Shown one piece after another: positions 38,692 through 52,500 of a stretch of DNA of 64,000 bases. The stretch comes from Limnomonas spitsbergensis (Eukaryota > Chlorophyta > Chlorophyceae > Chlamydomonadales): NCBI GenBank assembly GCA_037349105.1, contig JAYJMM010000078.1:248001-312000 (forward strand). The letters run 5' to 3'. A model generated the notes under the pieces. The model saw nothing but the letters and a program-made list of their open reading frames with translations. It did not search any database and was not told the DNA's origin. Numbering within the stretch: position 1 is the first letter of the stretch; every line of letters begins with the position of its first letter. The translations under genes were made by a program, and so were the position numbers.

Positions 38692-39340
38692 TACTTGCCT
38701 TTCATCAAATCAGCCTTGCGTCTCGACGGTGTCTGGCTCGCAGGGGCGGGGACGTAATCTGAAGGGTGCGCGTGACACTGTGTCGGTATTTACCGGTCGG
38801 TATTGTGCACGTGTTTTGTGACAGTTCAGTGATGACCCGGCCTGAAGCTCACCTCAGAAGTAAGGCTGTGTTACCACGATGTCAACGACGGAATACCGTT
38901 TGAGGATGATTACAGCGATGCTTAATTTATGTGTCAGATGGTTCATACCTCGAATTTACCGTACGTAACAAATAGCGCCCCCCAATACCGCATCCACATT
39001 CCCGCCCGCAACGCCTACGCATCACCTTCGTGTACCGGTCCCGCACTCCCGCACCTCCGAGTGCCATTTTTTAATTACGATATGGTCGAATCTGGATCGA
39101 ATCCATGCGTAATCAACGGTTGAGATGACACATGCACCAAATGCCCTGCCAAATGCCCGCAACGCATCGACGTTGTAAACGAGACGTATCAGGATGATTG
39201 ATGCAAATATCATGCTTAATGCGCTAAAGTGTTCCGGTATTTGATCTCGTATGCTATGGTGCAGAACACGGTTGGCCTGCCCCTTGGGGCGATAAGGCTT
39301 TAGTTCCAAGGAAACGAGGACTCTTTGATTTTCCTCTGTG
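38692..39340. other. Single-copy region with a candidate minus-strand exon
   Basis: After TTTCACAG (about 39343 on the minus strand) a frame reads ENQRVLVSLELKPYRPKGQA and NRVLHHSIRDQIPEHF, continuing through a hydrophobic ALSMIFASIILIRLVY stretch to 39022. It might be a downstream exon of the gene at 39687-39930, but the phases did not agree. No family was recognised. Confidence 0.25.
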
Positions 39341-39710
39341 AAACCCATGCCATGCAGCCCATGCAATGATGCCATCCCTCTTCCTCTGTCCCGCTCACCA
39401 GCTAGGGGGCCAATATCCATGCAGGGCCATGCGATTATGCGCCTTTTACAAAAATCATGTGATGCAGCCCCATATGATGATACCTGTGTAAACATGACCA
39501 TGCGATGATGTCCATGTTCTGAAGCTCATCATGTGGTGAAGCAGTATCATTCCCTTTACCCGCCTGAGGGCCAGTGCCACACAGCCGGTCATGCGTCCAT
39601 GCAGTCCCATGCATGGACACCTCTCACCGGCCTGTGAGAAACCCATGCGATGATGCCCATGAGATGAAGCAGTCTCCCCCTCTCACCCGCCAGAGAGCCA
39701 GTGCCCCATG
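39340..39710 (-). repeat. Three diverged tandem copies of an exon end and donor
   Basis: On the minus strand the true-looking junction GGGGCACTGGCTCTCTGGCGG followed by GTGAGA (exon end 39687) is echoed by GGCACTGGCCCTCAGGCGG with GTAAAG (about 39555-39575) and by GGCCCCCTAGCTGGTGAGCG (about 39388-39408). The intervening plus-strand sequence also repeats (CCCATGCGATGATGCCCATG, ATGAAGCAGT). The spacing is about 130-160 bp. This is the same donor-duplication pattern as in the SNF2 gene. Confidence 0.6.
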
Positions 39711-39935
39711 GTTGGTCGGGCCGACATCGGTATCCCGTGCCGCGCCAGCGACTTGATTTGGGGGTCGAACATGACGTCGTGGTATTGCCTGGCCAGGCTT
39801 CGCATGCAGACGCTGTTGCAGTCCACGCCTTTTTGCGCCCATTTCAATGCATGGAACCCGCTGGGTTCGAGGAGCAGGGTCTCAACCTGTGCTGCGCTGT
39901 GAGGTGGAATTTCAAATCCGAGGTGGTCTCGAGCA
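39687..39935 (-). CDS. Unidentified minus-strand exon
   Basis: The frame reads VETLLLEPSGFHALKWAQKG, then VDCNSVCMRSLARQYHDVMF and DPQIKSLARHGIPMSARPTM, ending GHWLSG at the donor GTGAGA. The composition and the good donor suggest real coding sequence. I cannot name the family. It lies about 180 bp downstream of the H2B-like fragment, but no intron joining them in phase was proven. Confidence 0.4.
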
Positions 39936-40119
39936 ATTGATGTGTCAAGGCGCATACCGCCACCGAAGGTGCTATCCCCCCTGCTCTCCCCTTTGCTGCA
40001 GCCAAGGCTAGTTCCGGAAGAATATGTCGGAACCGCTGACTGGAGCGGTATTCCGGCCGTCCCCATGCAGATATTATCCTGCTTGGAAGTGTTGCTTCCG
40101 TATATTCCGTACACGGCTT

Positions 40120-40246
40120 GTACGGCAAGCTTACCGGGTGCATGCGCAGTTCGAAAATGTGACCAACAATGAGTTTGGAGTTGAGGATGCAGATGTCCTT
40201 GGAGGAGACGCGAATATCGGGGTGGACTTGCTTGATCACCTTGTAC
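40120..40246 (-). pseudogene. Histone H2B-like fragment
   Basis: The minus strand reads STYKVIKQVHPDIRVSSKDI then CILNSKLIVGHIFELRM. This follows the H2B histone-fold pattern YKVLKQVHPDTGISSKAM and the next helix ending NDIFE. GISSK is changed to RVSSK and the helix has lost canonical residues. There is no N-terminal tail upstream and no recognisable alpha-3/alpha-C part downstream, although a GTAAGC donor follows HP. It is most likely a truncated or decayed copy, less likely one exon of a divergent H2B variant. Confidence 0.5.
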
Positions 40247-40290
40247 GTAGATCTTGTCCAGATGGCGGTTTATGATGCTCCATGAGGGGG

Positions 40291-40440
40291 GACATCATGC
40301 AGCAGTAACACTTAAAACAATGGAGCAGTTAATCTTGAACACTATGTAGCAAAAGCCTATGCACATCATGCATGTGTCATCCGTGAACATCTAGTATCAG
40401 TAAACTTTGGGCACAGTAAGCATTACTCCTTCATGCGCAA
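40291..40440. repeat. Degenerate left edge of the 49-bp and 24-bp arrays
   Basis: ACATCATGCAGCAGTA (40292-40307) matches the core of the 23/24-bp array that begins more than 3 kb away. It is followed by loosely repeat-like segments (CACATCATGCATGTGTCATCC, CTTCATGCGCAATAGTCCTC). This is probably an old, diverged array edge. Confidence 0.6.
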
Positions 40441-43400
40441 TAGTCCTCATGCAAGCCTCAAGCACAAAACTTCCTTGAACTGTCATGCAGCAGTCATCCC
40501 TGAGCCTCATGGGCGAAACTTCCTTTACTTGTAATGCAGCAGTCATCCCCGAGCCTCATGCGCAAAAGTTCCTTGAACTGTAATGCAGCAGTCATCCCCG
40601 AGCCTCATGTGCAAAACTTCCTTGAACTACAATGCAGCAGTCATCCCCAAGCCTCATGCGCAAAACTTCCTTGAACTGTAATGCAGCAGTCATCCCTGAG
40701 CCTCATGTGCAAAACTTCCTTGAACTACAATGCAGCAATCATCCCCAAACCTCATGCGCAAAACTTCCTTGAACTGTAATGCAGCAGTCATCCCTGAGCC
40801 TCATGCGCAATACTTCCTTGAACTGTAATGCAGCAGTCATCCCCGAGCCTCATGTGCAAAACTTCCTTGAACTATAATGCAGCAGTCATCCCCAAGCCTC
40901 ATGCGCAAAACTTCCTTGAACTACAATGCAGCAGTCATCCCCAAACCTCATGCGCAAAACTTCCTTGAACTGTAATGCAGCAGTCATCCCCAAGCCTCAT
41001 GCGCAAAACTTCCTTGAACTACAATGCAGCAGTCATCCCCAAACCTCATGCGCAAAACTCCCTTGAACTGTAATGCAGCAGTCATCCCTGAGCCTCATGC
41101 ACAATACTTCCTTGATCTGTAATGCAGCAATCATCCTGAGCCTCATGCGCAAAACTTCCTTGAACTATAATGCAGCAGTCATCCCCAAGCCTCATGCGCA
41201 AAACTTCCTTGAACTACAATGCAGCAGTCATCCCCAAACCTCATGCGCAAAACTTCCTTGAACTGTAATGCAGCAGTCATCCCTGAGCCTCATGCACAAT
41301 ACTTCCTTGATCTGTAATGCAGCAATCATCCTGAGCCTCATGCGCAAAACTTCCTTGAACTGTAATGCAGCAGTCATCCCCAAGCCTCATGCGCAAAACG
41401 TCCTTGAACAGTAATGCAGCAGTCATCCCCGAGCCTCATGCGCAAAACTTCCTTGAACAGTAATGCAGCAGTCATCCCCGAGCCTCATGTGCAAAACTTC
41501 CTTGATCTGTAATGCAGCAGTCATCCCTGAGCCTCATGCGCAATACTTCCTTGAACTGTAATGCAGCAATCATCCTGAGCCTCATGCGCAATACTTCCTT
41601 GAACTATCATGCAGCAGACATCCCCGAGCCTCATGTGCAAAACTTCCTTGAACTATAATGCAGCAGTCATCCCCAAGCCTCATGCGCAAAACTTCCTTTA
41701 ACTGTAATGCAGCAGTCATCCCCGAGCCTCATGCGCAAAACTTCCTTGAACTGTAATGCAGCAGTCATCCCCAAACCTCATGCGCAAAACGTCCTTGAAC
41801 AGTAATGCAGCAGTCATCCCCGAACCTCATGCGCAAAACTCCCTTGAACTGTAATGCAGCAGTCATCCCCGAGCCTCATGTGCAAAACTTCCTTGAACTA
41901 TAATGCAGCAGTCATCCCCAAGCCTCATGCGCAAAACTTCCTTGAACTACAATGCAGCAGTCATCCCCAAACCTCATGCGCAAAACTTCCTTGAACTGTA
42001 ATGCAGCAATCATCCCCAAACCTCATGCGCAAAACTCCCTTGAACTGTAATGCAGCAGTCATCCCTGAGCCTCATGCACAATACTTCCTTGATCTGTAAT
42101 GCAGCAATCATCCTGAGCCTCATGCGCAAAACTTCCTTGAACTATAATGCAGCAGTCATCCCCAAGCCTCATGCGCAAAACTTCCTTGAACTACAATGCA
42201 GCAGTCATCCCCAAACCTCATGCGCAAAACTTCCTTGAACTGTAATGCAGCAGTCATCCCTGAGCCTCATGCACAATACTTCTTTGATCTGTAATGCAGC
42301 AATCATCCTGAGCCTCATGCGCAAAACTTCCTTGAACTGTAATGCAGCAGACATCCCCAAGCCTCATGCGCAAAACGTCCTTGAACAGTAATGCAGCAGT
42401 CATCCCCGAGCCTCATGCGCAAAACTTCCTTGAACAGTAATGCAGCAGTCATCCCCGAGCCTCATGTGCAAAACTTCCTTGATCTGTAATGCAGCAGTCA
42501 TCCCTGAGCCTCATGCGCAATACTTCCTTGAACTGTAATGCAGCAATCATCCTGAGCCTCATGCGCAATACTTCCTTGAACTATCATGCGGCAGACATCC
42601 CCGAGCCTGATGTGCAAAACTTCCTTGAACTATAATGCAGCAGTCATCCCCAAGCCTCATGCGCAAAACTTCCTTTAACTGTAATGCAGCAGTCATCCCC
42701 GAGCCTCATGCGCAAAACTTCCTTGAACTGTAATGCAGCAGTCATCCCCAAACCTCATGCGCAAAACGTCCTTGAACAGTAATGCAGCAGTCATCCCCGA
42801 ACCTCATGCGCAAAACTCCCTTGAACTGTAATGCAGCAGTCATCCCCAAACCTCATGCGCAAAACGTCCTCGAACAGTAATGCAGCAGTCATCCCCAAAC
42901 CTCATGCGCAAAACTCCCTTGAACTGTAATGCAGCAGTCATCCCCGAGCCTCATGCGCAAAACTTCCTTGATCTGTAATGCAGCAATCATCCTGAGCCTC
43001 ATGCGCAAAACTTCCTTGAACTGTAATGCAGCAGTCATCCCCAAGCCTCATGCGCAAAACGTCCTTGAACAGTAATGCAGCAGTCATCCCCGAGCCTCAT
43101 GCGCAAAACTTCCTTGAACAGTAATGCAGCAGTCATCCCCGAGCCTCATGCGCAAAACTTCCTTGAACTACAATGCAGCAGTCATCCTGAGCCTCATGCG
43201 CAATACTTCCTTGAACTGTAATGCAGCAGTCATCCCTGAGCCTCATGCACAAAACTTCCTTGATCTGTAATGCAGCAATCATCCTGAGCCTCATGCGCAA
43301 AACTTCCTTGAACTGTAATGCAGCAGTCATCCCCAAGCCTCATGCGCAAAACGTCCTTGAACAGTAATGCAGCAGTCATCCCCGAGCCTCATGCGCAAAA

Positions 43401-43590
43401 CTTCCTTGAACAGTAATGCAGCAGTCATCCCCGAGCCTCATGCGCAAAACTTCCTTGAACTACAATGCAGCAGTCATCCTGAGCCTCATGCGCAATACTT
43501 CCTTGAACTGTAATGCAGCAGTCATCCTGAGCCTCATGCGCAATACTTCCTTGAACTGTAATGCAGCAGTCATCCCTGAGCCTCATGCGC
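40440..43590. repeat. 49-bp tandem repeat array, about 64 units
   Basis: The unit is CTTCCTTGAACTGTAATGCA, GCAGTCATCCCCGAGCCTCA, TGCGCAAAA, with variants ACTACA, ATCTGT and AACAGT for ACTGT, and CTGAG or CCAAG for CCGAG. A higher-order block repeats at a spacing of 977 bp (41073-41261 equals 42050-42238 at protein level). Open frames here are by-products. The core ATGCAGCAGTCATCC resembles ATGCAGCAGTAGTCC of the next array. Confidence 0.96.
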
Positions 43591-43594
43591 AAAA

Positions 43595-46500
43595 TGATGT
43601 AGCAGTAGTCCCTGGACATGGTGCGCAGTAGCCCTTGAACATGGTGCGCAGGAGTTCCTGAACATGGTGCGCAGTAGTCCCTAAACATGGTGCAGAAGTA
43701 GTTCCGGAACATGGTGCGCAGTAGACCCTAAACATCATGCAGCAGTAGTCCCTGAACATGGTGCGCAGTAGACCCTGAACATGGTGCGCAGTAAATCATG
43801 ATCATGGTGCATCAGTAAACCCTAAACATGGTGCAATAGTAGTCCCTGAACATCATGCAGCAGTAGTCCATGAACATCATGCAGCAGTAGTCCATGAACA
43901 TCATGCAGCAGCAGTCCTTGAACATCATGCAGCAGTAGTCCTTGAACATCATGCAGCAGTAGTCCTTGAACATGGTGCGCAGTAGTCCTTGAACATCATG
44001 CAGCAGTAGTCCCTGAACATGGTGCGCAGTAGACCCTGAACATGGTGCACAGTAAATCATGAACATGGTGCATCAGTAAACCCTAAACATGGTGCAGCAG
44101 TAGTCCCTGAACATCATGCAGCAGTAGTCCTTGAACATCATGCAGCAGTAGTCCATGAACATCATGCAGCAGTAGTCCTTGAACATGGTGCGCAGTAGTC
44201 CTTGAACATCATGCAGCAGCAGTCCTTGAACATGGTGCAGCAGTAGTCCCTGAACATCATGCAGCAGTAGTCCCTAAACATCATGCAGCAGTAGTCCCTG
44301 AGCATGGTGCACAGTGGTCCTTGAACATCATGCAACAGAAGTCCCTGAACATGGTGCGCAGTAGTCCCTGAACATCATGCAGCAGTAGTCCATGAACATG
44401 GTGCAGCAGTAGTCCCGGAACATGGTGCGCACAAGTCCATGAATATCATGCAACAGAAGTCCCTGAACATGGTGCAGCAGTAGTTCCTGAACATCATGCA
44501 GCAGTAGTCCTTGAACATAGTGCAGCAGTAGTCCATGCACATGGCGCGCAGTAGTTCCTGAACATGCTGCAGCAGTAGTTCCAGAACATGGTGCAGCAGT
44601 AGTTCCTGAACATGGTGCAGCAGTAGTCCCTGAACATGGTGCAGCAGTAGTTCCTGAACATGATGCAGCAGTAGACCATAAACATCATGCAGCAGTAGTC
44701 CCTGAACATGGTGCAGCAGTAGTCCCTGAACATCATGCAGCAGTAGTCCATGAACATCATGCAGCAGTAGTCCATGAACATGGTGCGCAGCAGTCCATGA
44801 ACATTATGCAGCAGTAGACCAAAAACATCATGCAGCAGTAGTCCGTGAACATCATGCAGCAGTAGTCCATGAACATCATGCAGCAGTAGTCCATGAACAT
44901 GGTGCGCAGTAGTCCATGAACATTATGCAGCAATAGTCCCTGAACATCATGCAGCAGTAGTCCCTGAACTTCATGCAGCAGTAGTCCATAAACATCATGC
45001 AGCAGTAGTCCCTGAACATCATGCAGCAGTAGACCATGAACATCATGCAGCAATAGTCCCTGAACATCATGCAGCAGTAGACCATAAACATCATGCAGCA
45101 GTAGTCCATGAACATGATGCGCAGTAGTCCCTGAACATCGTGCAGCAGTAGTCCCTGAACATCATGCAGCAGTAGTCCTTGAACATCATGCAGCAGCAGA
45201 CCATAAACATGGTGCAGCAGCAGTCCATGAACATCATGCAGCAGCAGTCCATGAACATCATGCAGCAGCAGTCCATGAACATCATGCAGCAGCAGTCCAT
45301 GAACATCATGCAGCAGCAGTCCATGAACATGGTGCAGCAATAGTCCCTGAACATCATGCAGCAGTAGTCCCTGAACATCATGCAGCAGTAGTCCCTGAAC
45401 ATCATGCAGCAGTAGTCCCCGAACATCATGCAGCAGCAGTCCATGAACATCATGCAGCAGTAGTCCATGAACATCATGCAGCAGTAGTCCCTGAACATCA
45501 TGCAGCAGTAGTCCATAAACATCATGCAGCAGTAGTCCCTGAACATCATGCAGCAGTAGACCAAAAACATCATGCAGCAGTAGTTCCTGAACATCATGCA
45601 GCAGTAGTCCATGAACATCATGCAGCAGTAGTCCCTGGACATGGTGCGAAGTTGTCCATGAACATTATGCAGCAATAGTCACTGAACATGATGTGCAGTA
45701 GTCCTTGAACATCATGCAGCAGCAGTCCATGAACATGGTGCAGCAATAGTCCCTGGACATGTTGCAGCAGTAGTCCCTGAACATCATGCAGCAGTAGTCC
45801 ATGAACATCATGCAGCAGTAGTCCCTAAACATCATGCAGCAGTAGTCCATGAACATCATGCAGCAGTAGTCCATGAACATGGAGCGCAGTAGTCCATGAT
45901 CATCATGCAGCAATAGTCCCTGAACATCATGCAGCAGTAGTCCCTGAACATCATGCAGCAGTAGTCCATAACCATCATGCAACAGTAGTCCCTGAACATC
46001 ATGCAGCAGTAGACTATAAACATCATGCAGCAGTAGTCCGTGAACATCATGAAGCAGTAGTACATAAACATCATGCAGCAGTAGTCCATGAACATGATGC
46101 GCAGTAGTCCCTGAACATCATGCAGCAGTAGTCCCTGAACATCATGCAGCAGCAGTCCATAAACATCATGCAGCAGCAGTCCATAAACATGGTGCAGCAG
46201 CAGTCCATGAACATCATGCAGCAGCAGTCCATGAACATCATGCAGCAGCAGTCCATGAACATCATGCAGCAGCAGTCCATGAACATCATGCAGCAGCAGT
46301 CCATGAACATCATGCAGCAGTAATCCATAAACATCATGCAGCAGTAGTCCCTGAACATCATGCAGCAGTAGTCCCTAAACATCATGCAGCAGTAGTCCAT
46401 GAACATCATGCAGCAGTAGGCTCTGAACATCATGCTGCAGTAGTCCCTGAACATCATGCAGCAGTAGTCCCTGAACATCATGCAGCAGTAGTCCCTGAAC

Positions 46501-49500
46501 ATCATGCAGCAGTAGTCCATAAACATCATGCAACAGTAGTCCCTGAACATCATGCAGCAGTAGACCATAAACATCATGCAGCAGCAGTCCGTGAACATCA
46601 TGCAGCAGTAGTACATAAACATCATGCAGGAGTAGTCCCTGAACATGATGCGCAGTAGTCCTTGAACATCATGCAACAGCAGTCCATGAACATGGTGCAG
46701 CATTAGTCCATGAACATCATGCAGCAGTAGTCCATGAACATCATGCAGCAGTAGTCCCTGAACATCATGCAGCAGTAGTCCCTGAACATCATGCAGCAGT
46801 AGTCCATGAACATCATGCAACAGCAGTCCATGAACATGGTGCAGCATTAGTCCATGAACATCATGCAGCAGTAGTACATAAACATCATGCAGCAGTAGTC
46901 CATGAACATCATGCAGCAGTAGTCCCTGAACATCATGCAGCAGTAGTCCATGAACATCATGCAGCAGTAGTCCATGAACATCATGCAACAGTAGTCCATG
47001 AACATCATGCAGCAGTAGTTCATGAACATCATGCAACAGTAGTCCCTGAACATCATGCAGCAGTAGTCCTTGAACATCATGCAGCAGTAGTTCCAGAACA
47101 TGGTGCAGCAGTAGTTCCTGAACATGGTGCAGCAGTAGTCCCTGAACATGGTGCAGCAGTAGTTCCTGAACATGATGCAGCAGTAGACCATAAACATCAT
47201 GCAGCAGTAGTCCCTGAACATGGTGCAGCAGTAGTCCCTGAACATCATGCAGCAGTAGTCCATGAACATCATGCAGCAGTAGTCCATGAACATCATGCAG
47301 CAGTAGTCCATGAACATGGTGCGCAGCAGTCCATGAACATTATGCAGCAGTAGACCAAAAACATCATGCAGCAGTAGTCCGTGAACATCATGCAGCAGTA
47401 GTCCATGAACATCATGCAGCAGTAGTCCATGAACATGGTGCGCAGTAGTCCATGATCATTATGCAGCAATAGTCCCTGAACATCATGCAGCAGTAGTCCC
47501 TGAACTTCATGCAGCAGTAGTCCATAAACATCATGCAGCAGTAGTCCCTGAACATCATGCCGCAGTAGACCAAAAACATCATGCAGCAGTAGTCCCTGAA
47601 CATCATGCAGCAGTAGACCATAAACATCATGCAGCAGTAGTCCATGAACATGATGCGCAGTAGTCCCTGAACATCATGCAGCAGTAGTCCATGAACATCA
47701 TGCAGCAGTAGTCCGTGAACATCATGCAGCAGCAGACCATAAACATGGTGCAGCAGCAGTCCATGAACATCATGCAGCAGCAGTCCATGAACATCATGCG
47801 GCAGCAGTTCATGAACATCATGCAGCAGCAGTCCATGAACATCATGCAGCAGCAGTCCATGAACATGGTGCAGCAATAGTCCCTGAACATCATGCAGCAG
47901 TAGTCCCTGAACATCATGCAGCAGTAGTCCATGAACATCATGCAGCAGTAGTCCATGAACATCATGCAGCAGTAGTCCCTGAACATCATGCAGCAGTAGT
48001 CCATAAACATCATGCAGCAGTAGTCCCTGAACATCATGCGGCAGTAGACCAAAAACATCATGCAGCAGTAGACCGTGAACATCATGCAGCAGTAGTACAT
48101 AAACATCATGCAGCAGTAGTTCCTGAACATCATGCAGCAGTAGTCCATGAACATCATGCAGCAGTAGTCCCTGGACATGGTGCGAAGTTGTCCATGAACA
48201 TTATGCAGCAATAGTCCCTGAACATGATGCGCAGTAGTCCTTGAACATCATGCAGCAGCAGTCCATGAACATGGTGCAGCAATAGTCCCTGGACATGTTG
48301 CAGCAGTAGTCCCTGAACATCATGCAGCAGTAGTCCATGAACATCATGCAGCAGTAGTCCCTAAACATCATGCAGCAGTAGTCCATGAACATCATGCAGC
48401 AGTAGTCCATGAACATGGAGCGCAGTAGTCCATGATCATCATGCAGCAATAGTCCCTGAACATCATGCAGCAGTAGTCCCTGAACATCATGCAGCAGTAG
48501 TCCATAACCATCATGCAACAGTAGTCCCTGAACATCATGCAGCAGTAGACTATAAACATCATGCAGCAGTAGTCCGTGAACATCATGAAGCAGTAGTACA
48601 TAAACATCATGCAGCAGTAGTCCATGAACATGATGCGCAGTAGTCCCTGAACATCATGCAGCAGTAGTCCCTGAACATCATGCAGCAGCAGTCCATAAAC
48701 ATCATGCAGCAGCAGTCCATAAACATGGTGCAGCAGCAGTCCATGAACATCATGCAGCAGCAGTCCATGAACATCATGCAGCAGCAGTCCATGAACATCA
48801 TGCAGCAGCAGTCCATGAACATCATGCAGCAGCAGTCCATGAACATCATGCAGCAGTAATCCATAAACATCATGCAGCAGTAGTCCCTGAACATCATGCA
48901 GCAGTAGTCCCTAAACATCATGCAGCAGTAGTACATAAACATCATGCAGCAGTAGGCTCTGAACATCATGCTGCAGTAGTCCCTGAACATCATGCAGCAG
49001 TAGTCCCTGAACATCATGCAGCAGTAGTCCCTGAACATCATGCAGCAGTAGTCCATAAACATCATGCAACAGTAGTCCCTGAACATCATGCAGCAGTAGA
49101 CCATAAACATCATGCAGCAGCAGTCCGTGAACATCATGCAGCAGTAGTACATAAACATCATGCAGGAGTAGTCCATGAACATGATGCGCAGTAGTCCTTG
49201 AACATCATGCAACAGCAGTCCATGAACATGGTGCAGCATTAGTCCATGAACATTATGCAGCAGTAGTCCATGAACATCATGCAGCAGTAGTCCCTGAACA
49301 TCATGCAGCAGTAGTCCCTGAACATCATGCAGCAGTAGTCCATGAACATCATGCAACAGCAGTCCATGAACATAGTGCAGCATTAGTCCATGAACATCAT
49401 GCAGCAGTAGTACATAAACATCATGCAGCAGTAGTCCATGAACATCATGCAGCAGTAGTCCCTGAACATCATGCAGCAGTAGTCCATGAACATCATGCAG

Positions 49501-52500
49501 CAGTAGTCCATGAACATCATGCAACAGTAGTCCATGAACATCATGCAGCAGTAGTTCATGAACATCATGCAACAGTAGTCCCTGAACATGATGCAGCAGT
49601 AGTCCTTGAACATCATGCAGCAGTAGTCCTTGAACATGGTGCGCAGTAGTCCTTGAACATCATGCAGCAGTAGTCCCTGAACATGGTGCGCAGTAGACCC
49701 TGAACATGGTGCGCAGTAAATCATGAACATGGTGCATCAGTAAACCCTAAACATGGTGCAGCAGTAGTCCCTGAACATCATGCAGCAGTAGTCCTTGAAC
49801 ATCATGCAGCAGTAGTCCATGAACATCATGCAGCAGTAGTCCTTGAACATGGTGCGCAGTAGTCCTTGAACATCATGCAGCAGCAGTCCTTGAACATGGT
49901 GCAGCAGTAGTCCCTGAACATCATGCAGCAGTAGTCCATGAACATCATGCAGCAGTAGTCCCTAAACATCATGCAGCAGTAGTCCATGAACATCATGCAG
50001 CAGTAGTCCATGAACATGGAGCGCAGTAGTCCATGATCATCATGCAGCAATAGTCCCTGAACATCATGCAGCAGTAGTCCCTGAACATCATGCAGCAGTA
50101 GTCCATAAACATCATGCAACAGTAGTCCCTGAACATCATGCAGCAGTAGACTATAAACATCATGCAGCAGTAGTCCGTGAACATCATGAAGCAGTAGTAC
50201 ATAAACATCATGCAGCAGTAGTCCATAAACATGATGCGCAGTAGTCCCTGAACATCATGCAGCAGTAGTCCCTGAACATCATGCAGCAGCAGTCCATACA
50301 CATCATGCAGCAGCAGTCCATAAACATGGTGCAGCAGCAGTCCATGAACATCATGCAGCAGCAGTCCATGAACATCATGCAGCAGCAGTCCATGAACATC
50401 ATGCAGCAGCAGTCCATGAACATCATGCAGCAGCAGTCCATGAACATCATGCAGCAGTAGTCCATAAACATCATGCAGCAGTAGTCCCTGAACATCATGC
50501 AGCATTATTAGACCAAACACATCATGGAGCAGTAGTCCATGAACATCATGCAGCAGTAGTCCCTAAACATCATGCAGCAGTAGTCCATGAACATCATGCA
50601 GCAGTAGGCTCTGAACATCATGCTGCAGTAGTCCCTGAACATCATGCAGCAGTAGTCCCTGAACATCATGCAGCAGTAGTCCCTGAACATCATGAAGCAG
50701 TAGTCCATAAACATCATGCAACAGTAGTCCATGAACATCATGCAGCAGTAGACCATAAACATCATGCAGCAGCAGTCCGTGAACATCATGCAGCAGTAGT
50801 CCATAAACATCATGCAGGAGTAGTCCCTGAACATGATGCGCAGTAGTCCTTGAACATCATGCAGCAGTAGTCCATGAACATCATGCAGCAGTAGGCTCTG
50901 AACATCATGCTGCAGTAGTCCCTGAACATCATGCAGCAGTAGTCCCTGAACATCATGCAGCAGTAGTCCCTGAACATCATGCAGCAGTAGTCCATAAACA
51001 TCATGCAACAGTAGTCCATGAACATCATGCAGCAGTAGACCATAAACATCATGCAGCAGCAGTCCATCAACATCATGCAGTTGTAGTCCATGAACATCAT
51101 GCAACAGTAGTCCATGAACATCATGCAGCAGTAGTCCATGAACATCATGCAACAGTAGTCCCTGAACATCATGCAGCAGTAGTCCTTGAACATCATGCAG
51201 CAGTAGTCCTTGAACATGGTGCGCAGTAGTCCTTGAACATCAAGCAGCAGTAGTCCCTGAACATGGTGCGCAGTAGACCCTGAACATGGTGCGCAGTAAA
51301 TCATGAACATGGTGCATCAGTAAACCCTAAACATGGTGCAGCAGTATTCCCTGAACATCATGCAGCAGTAGTCCTTGAACATCATGCAGCAGTAGTCCAT
51401 GAACATCATGCAGCAGTAGTCCTTGAACATGGTGCGCAGTAGTCCTTGAACATCATGCAGCAGCAGTCCTTGAACATCATGCAGCAGTAGGCCCTGAACA
51501 TCATGCAGCAGTAGTCCCTAAACATCATGCAGCAGTAGTCCCTGAGCATGGTGCGCAGTGGTCCTTGAACATGGTGCGCCGTAGTCCCTGAACATGGTGC
51601 GCAGTAGTCCCTGAACATCATGCAGCAGTAGTCCATGAACATGGTGCAGCAGTAGTCCCGGAACATGGTGCGCAGAGGTCCATGAAAATCATGCAGCAGA
51701 AGTCCCTGAACATTGTGCAGCAGTAGTTCCTGAACATCATGCAGCAGTAGTCCTTGAACATAGTGCAGCAGTAGTCCATGAACATGGTGCGCAGTAGTTC
51801 CTGAACATGGTGCAGCAGTAGTTCCTGAACATGGTGCAGCAGTAGTTCCTGAACATGGTGCAGCAGTAGTCCCTGAACATGGTGCAGCAGTAGTTCCTGA
51901 ACATGATGCAGCAGTAGACCATAAACATCATGCAGCAGTAGTCCCTGAACATCATGCAGCAGTAGTCCATGAACATCATGCAGCAGTAGTCCATGAACAT
52001 GGTGCGCAGTAGTCCATGAACATTATGCAGCAGTAGACCAAAAACATCATGCAACAGTAGTCCGTGAACATCATGCAGCAGTAGTACATAAACATCATGC
52101 AGCAGTAGTCCATGAACATGATGCGCAGTAGTCCCTGAACATCATGCAGCAGTAGTCCCTGAACATCATGCAGCAGTAGTCCTTGAACATCATGCAGCAG
52201 CAGTCCATAAACATGGTGCAGCAGCAGTCCATGAACATCATGCAGCAGCAGTCCATGAACATCATGCAGCAGCAGTCCATGAACATCATGCAGCAGCAGG
52301 CCATGAACATCATGCAGCAGCAGTCCATGAACATGGTGCAGCAGTAGTCCCTGAACATCATGCAGCAGTAGTCCCTGAACATCATGCAGCAGCAGTCCAT
52401 GAACATCATGCAGCAGCAGTCCATGAACATCATGCAGCAGCAGTCCATGAACATCATGCAGCAGCAGTCCATGAACATGGTGCGCAGTAGTCCCTGAACA

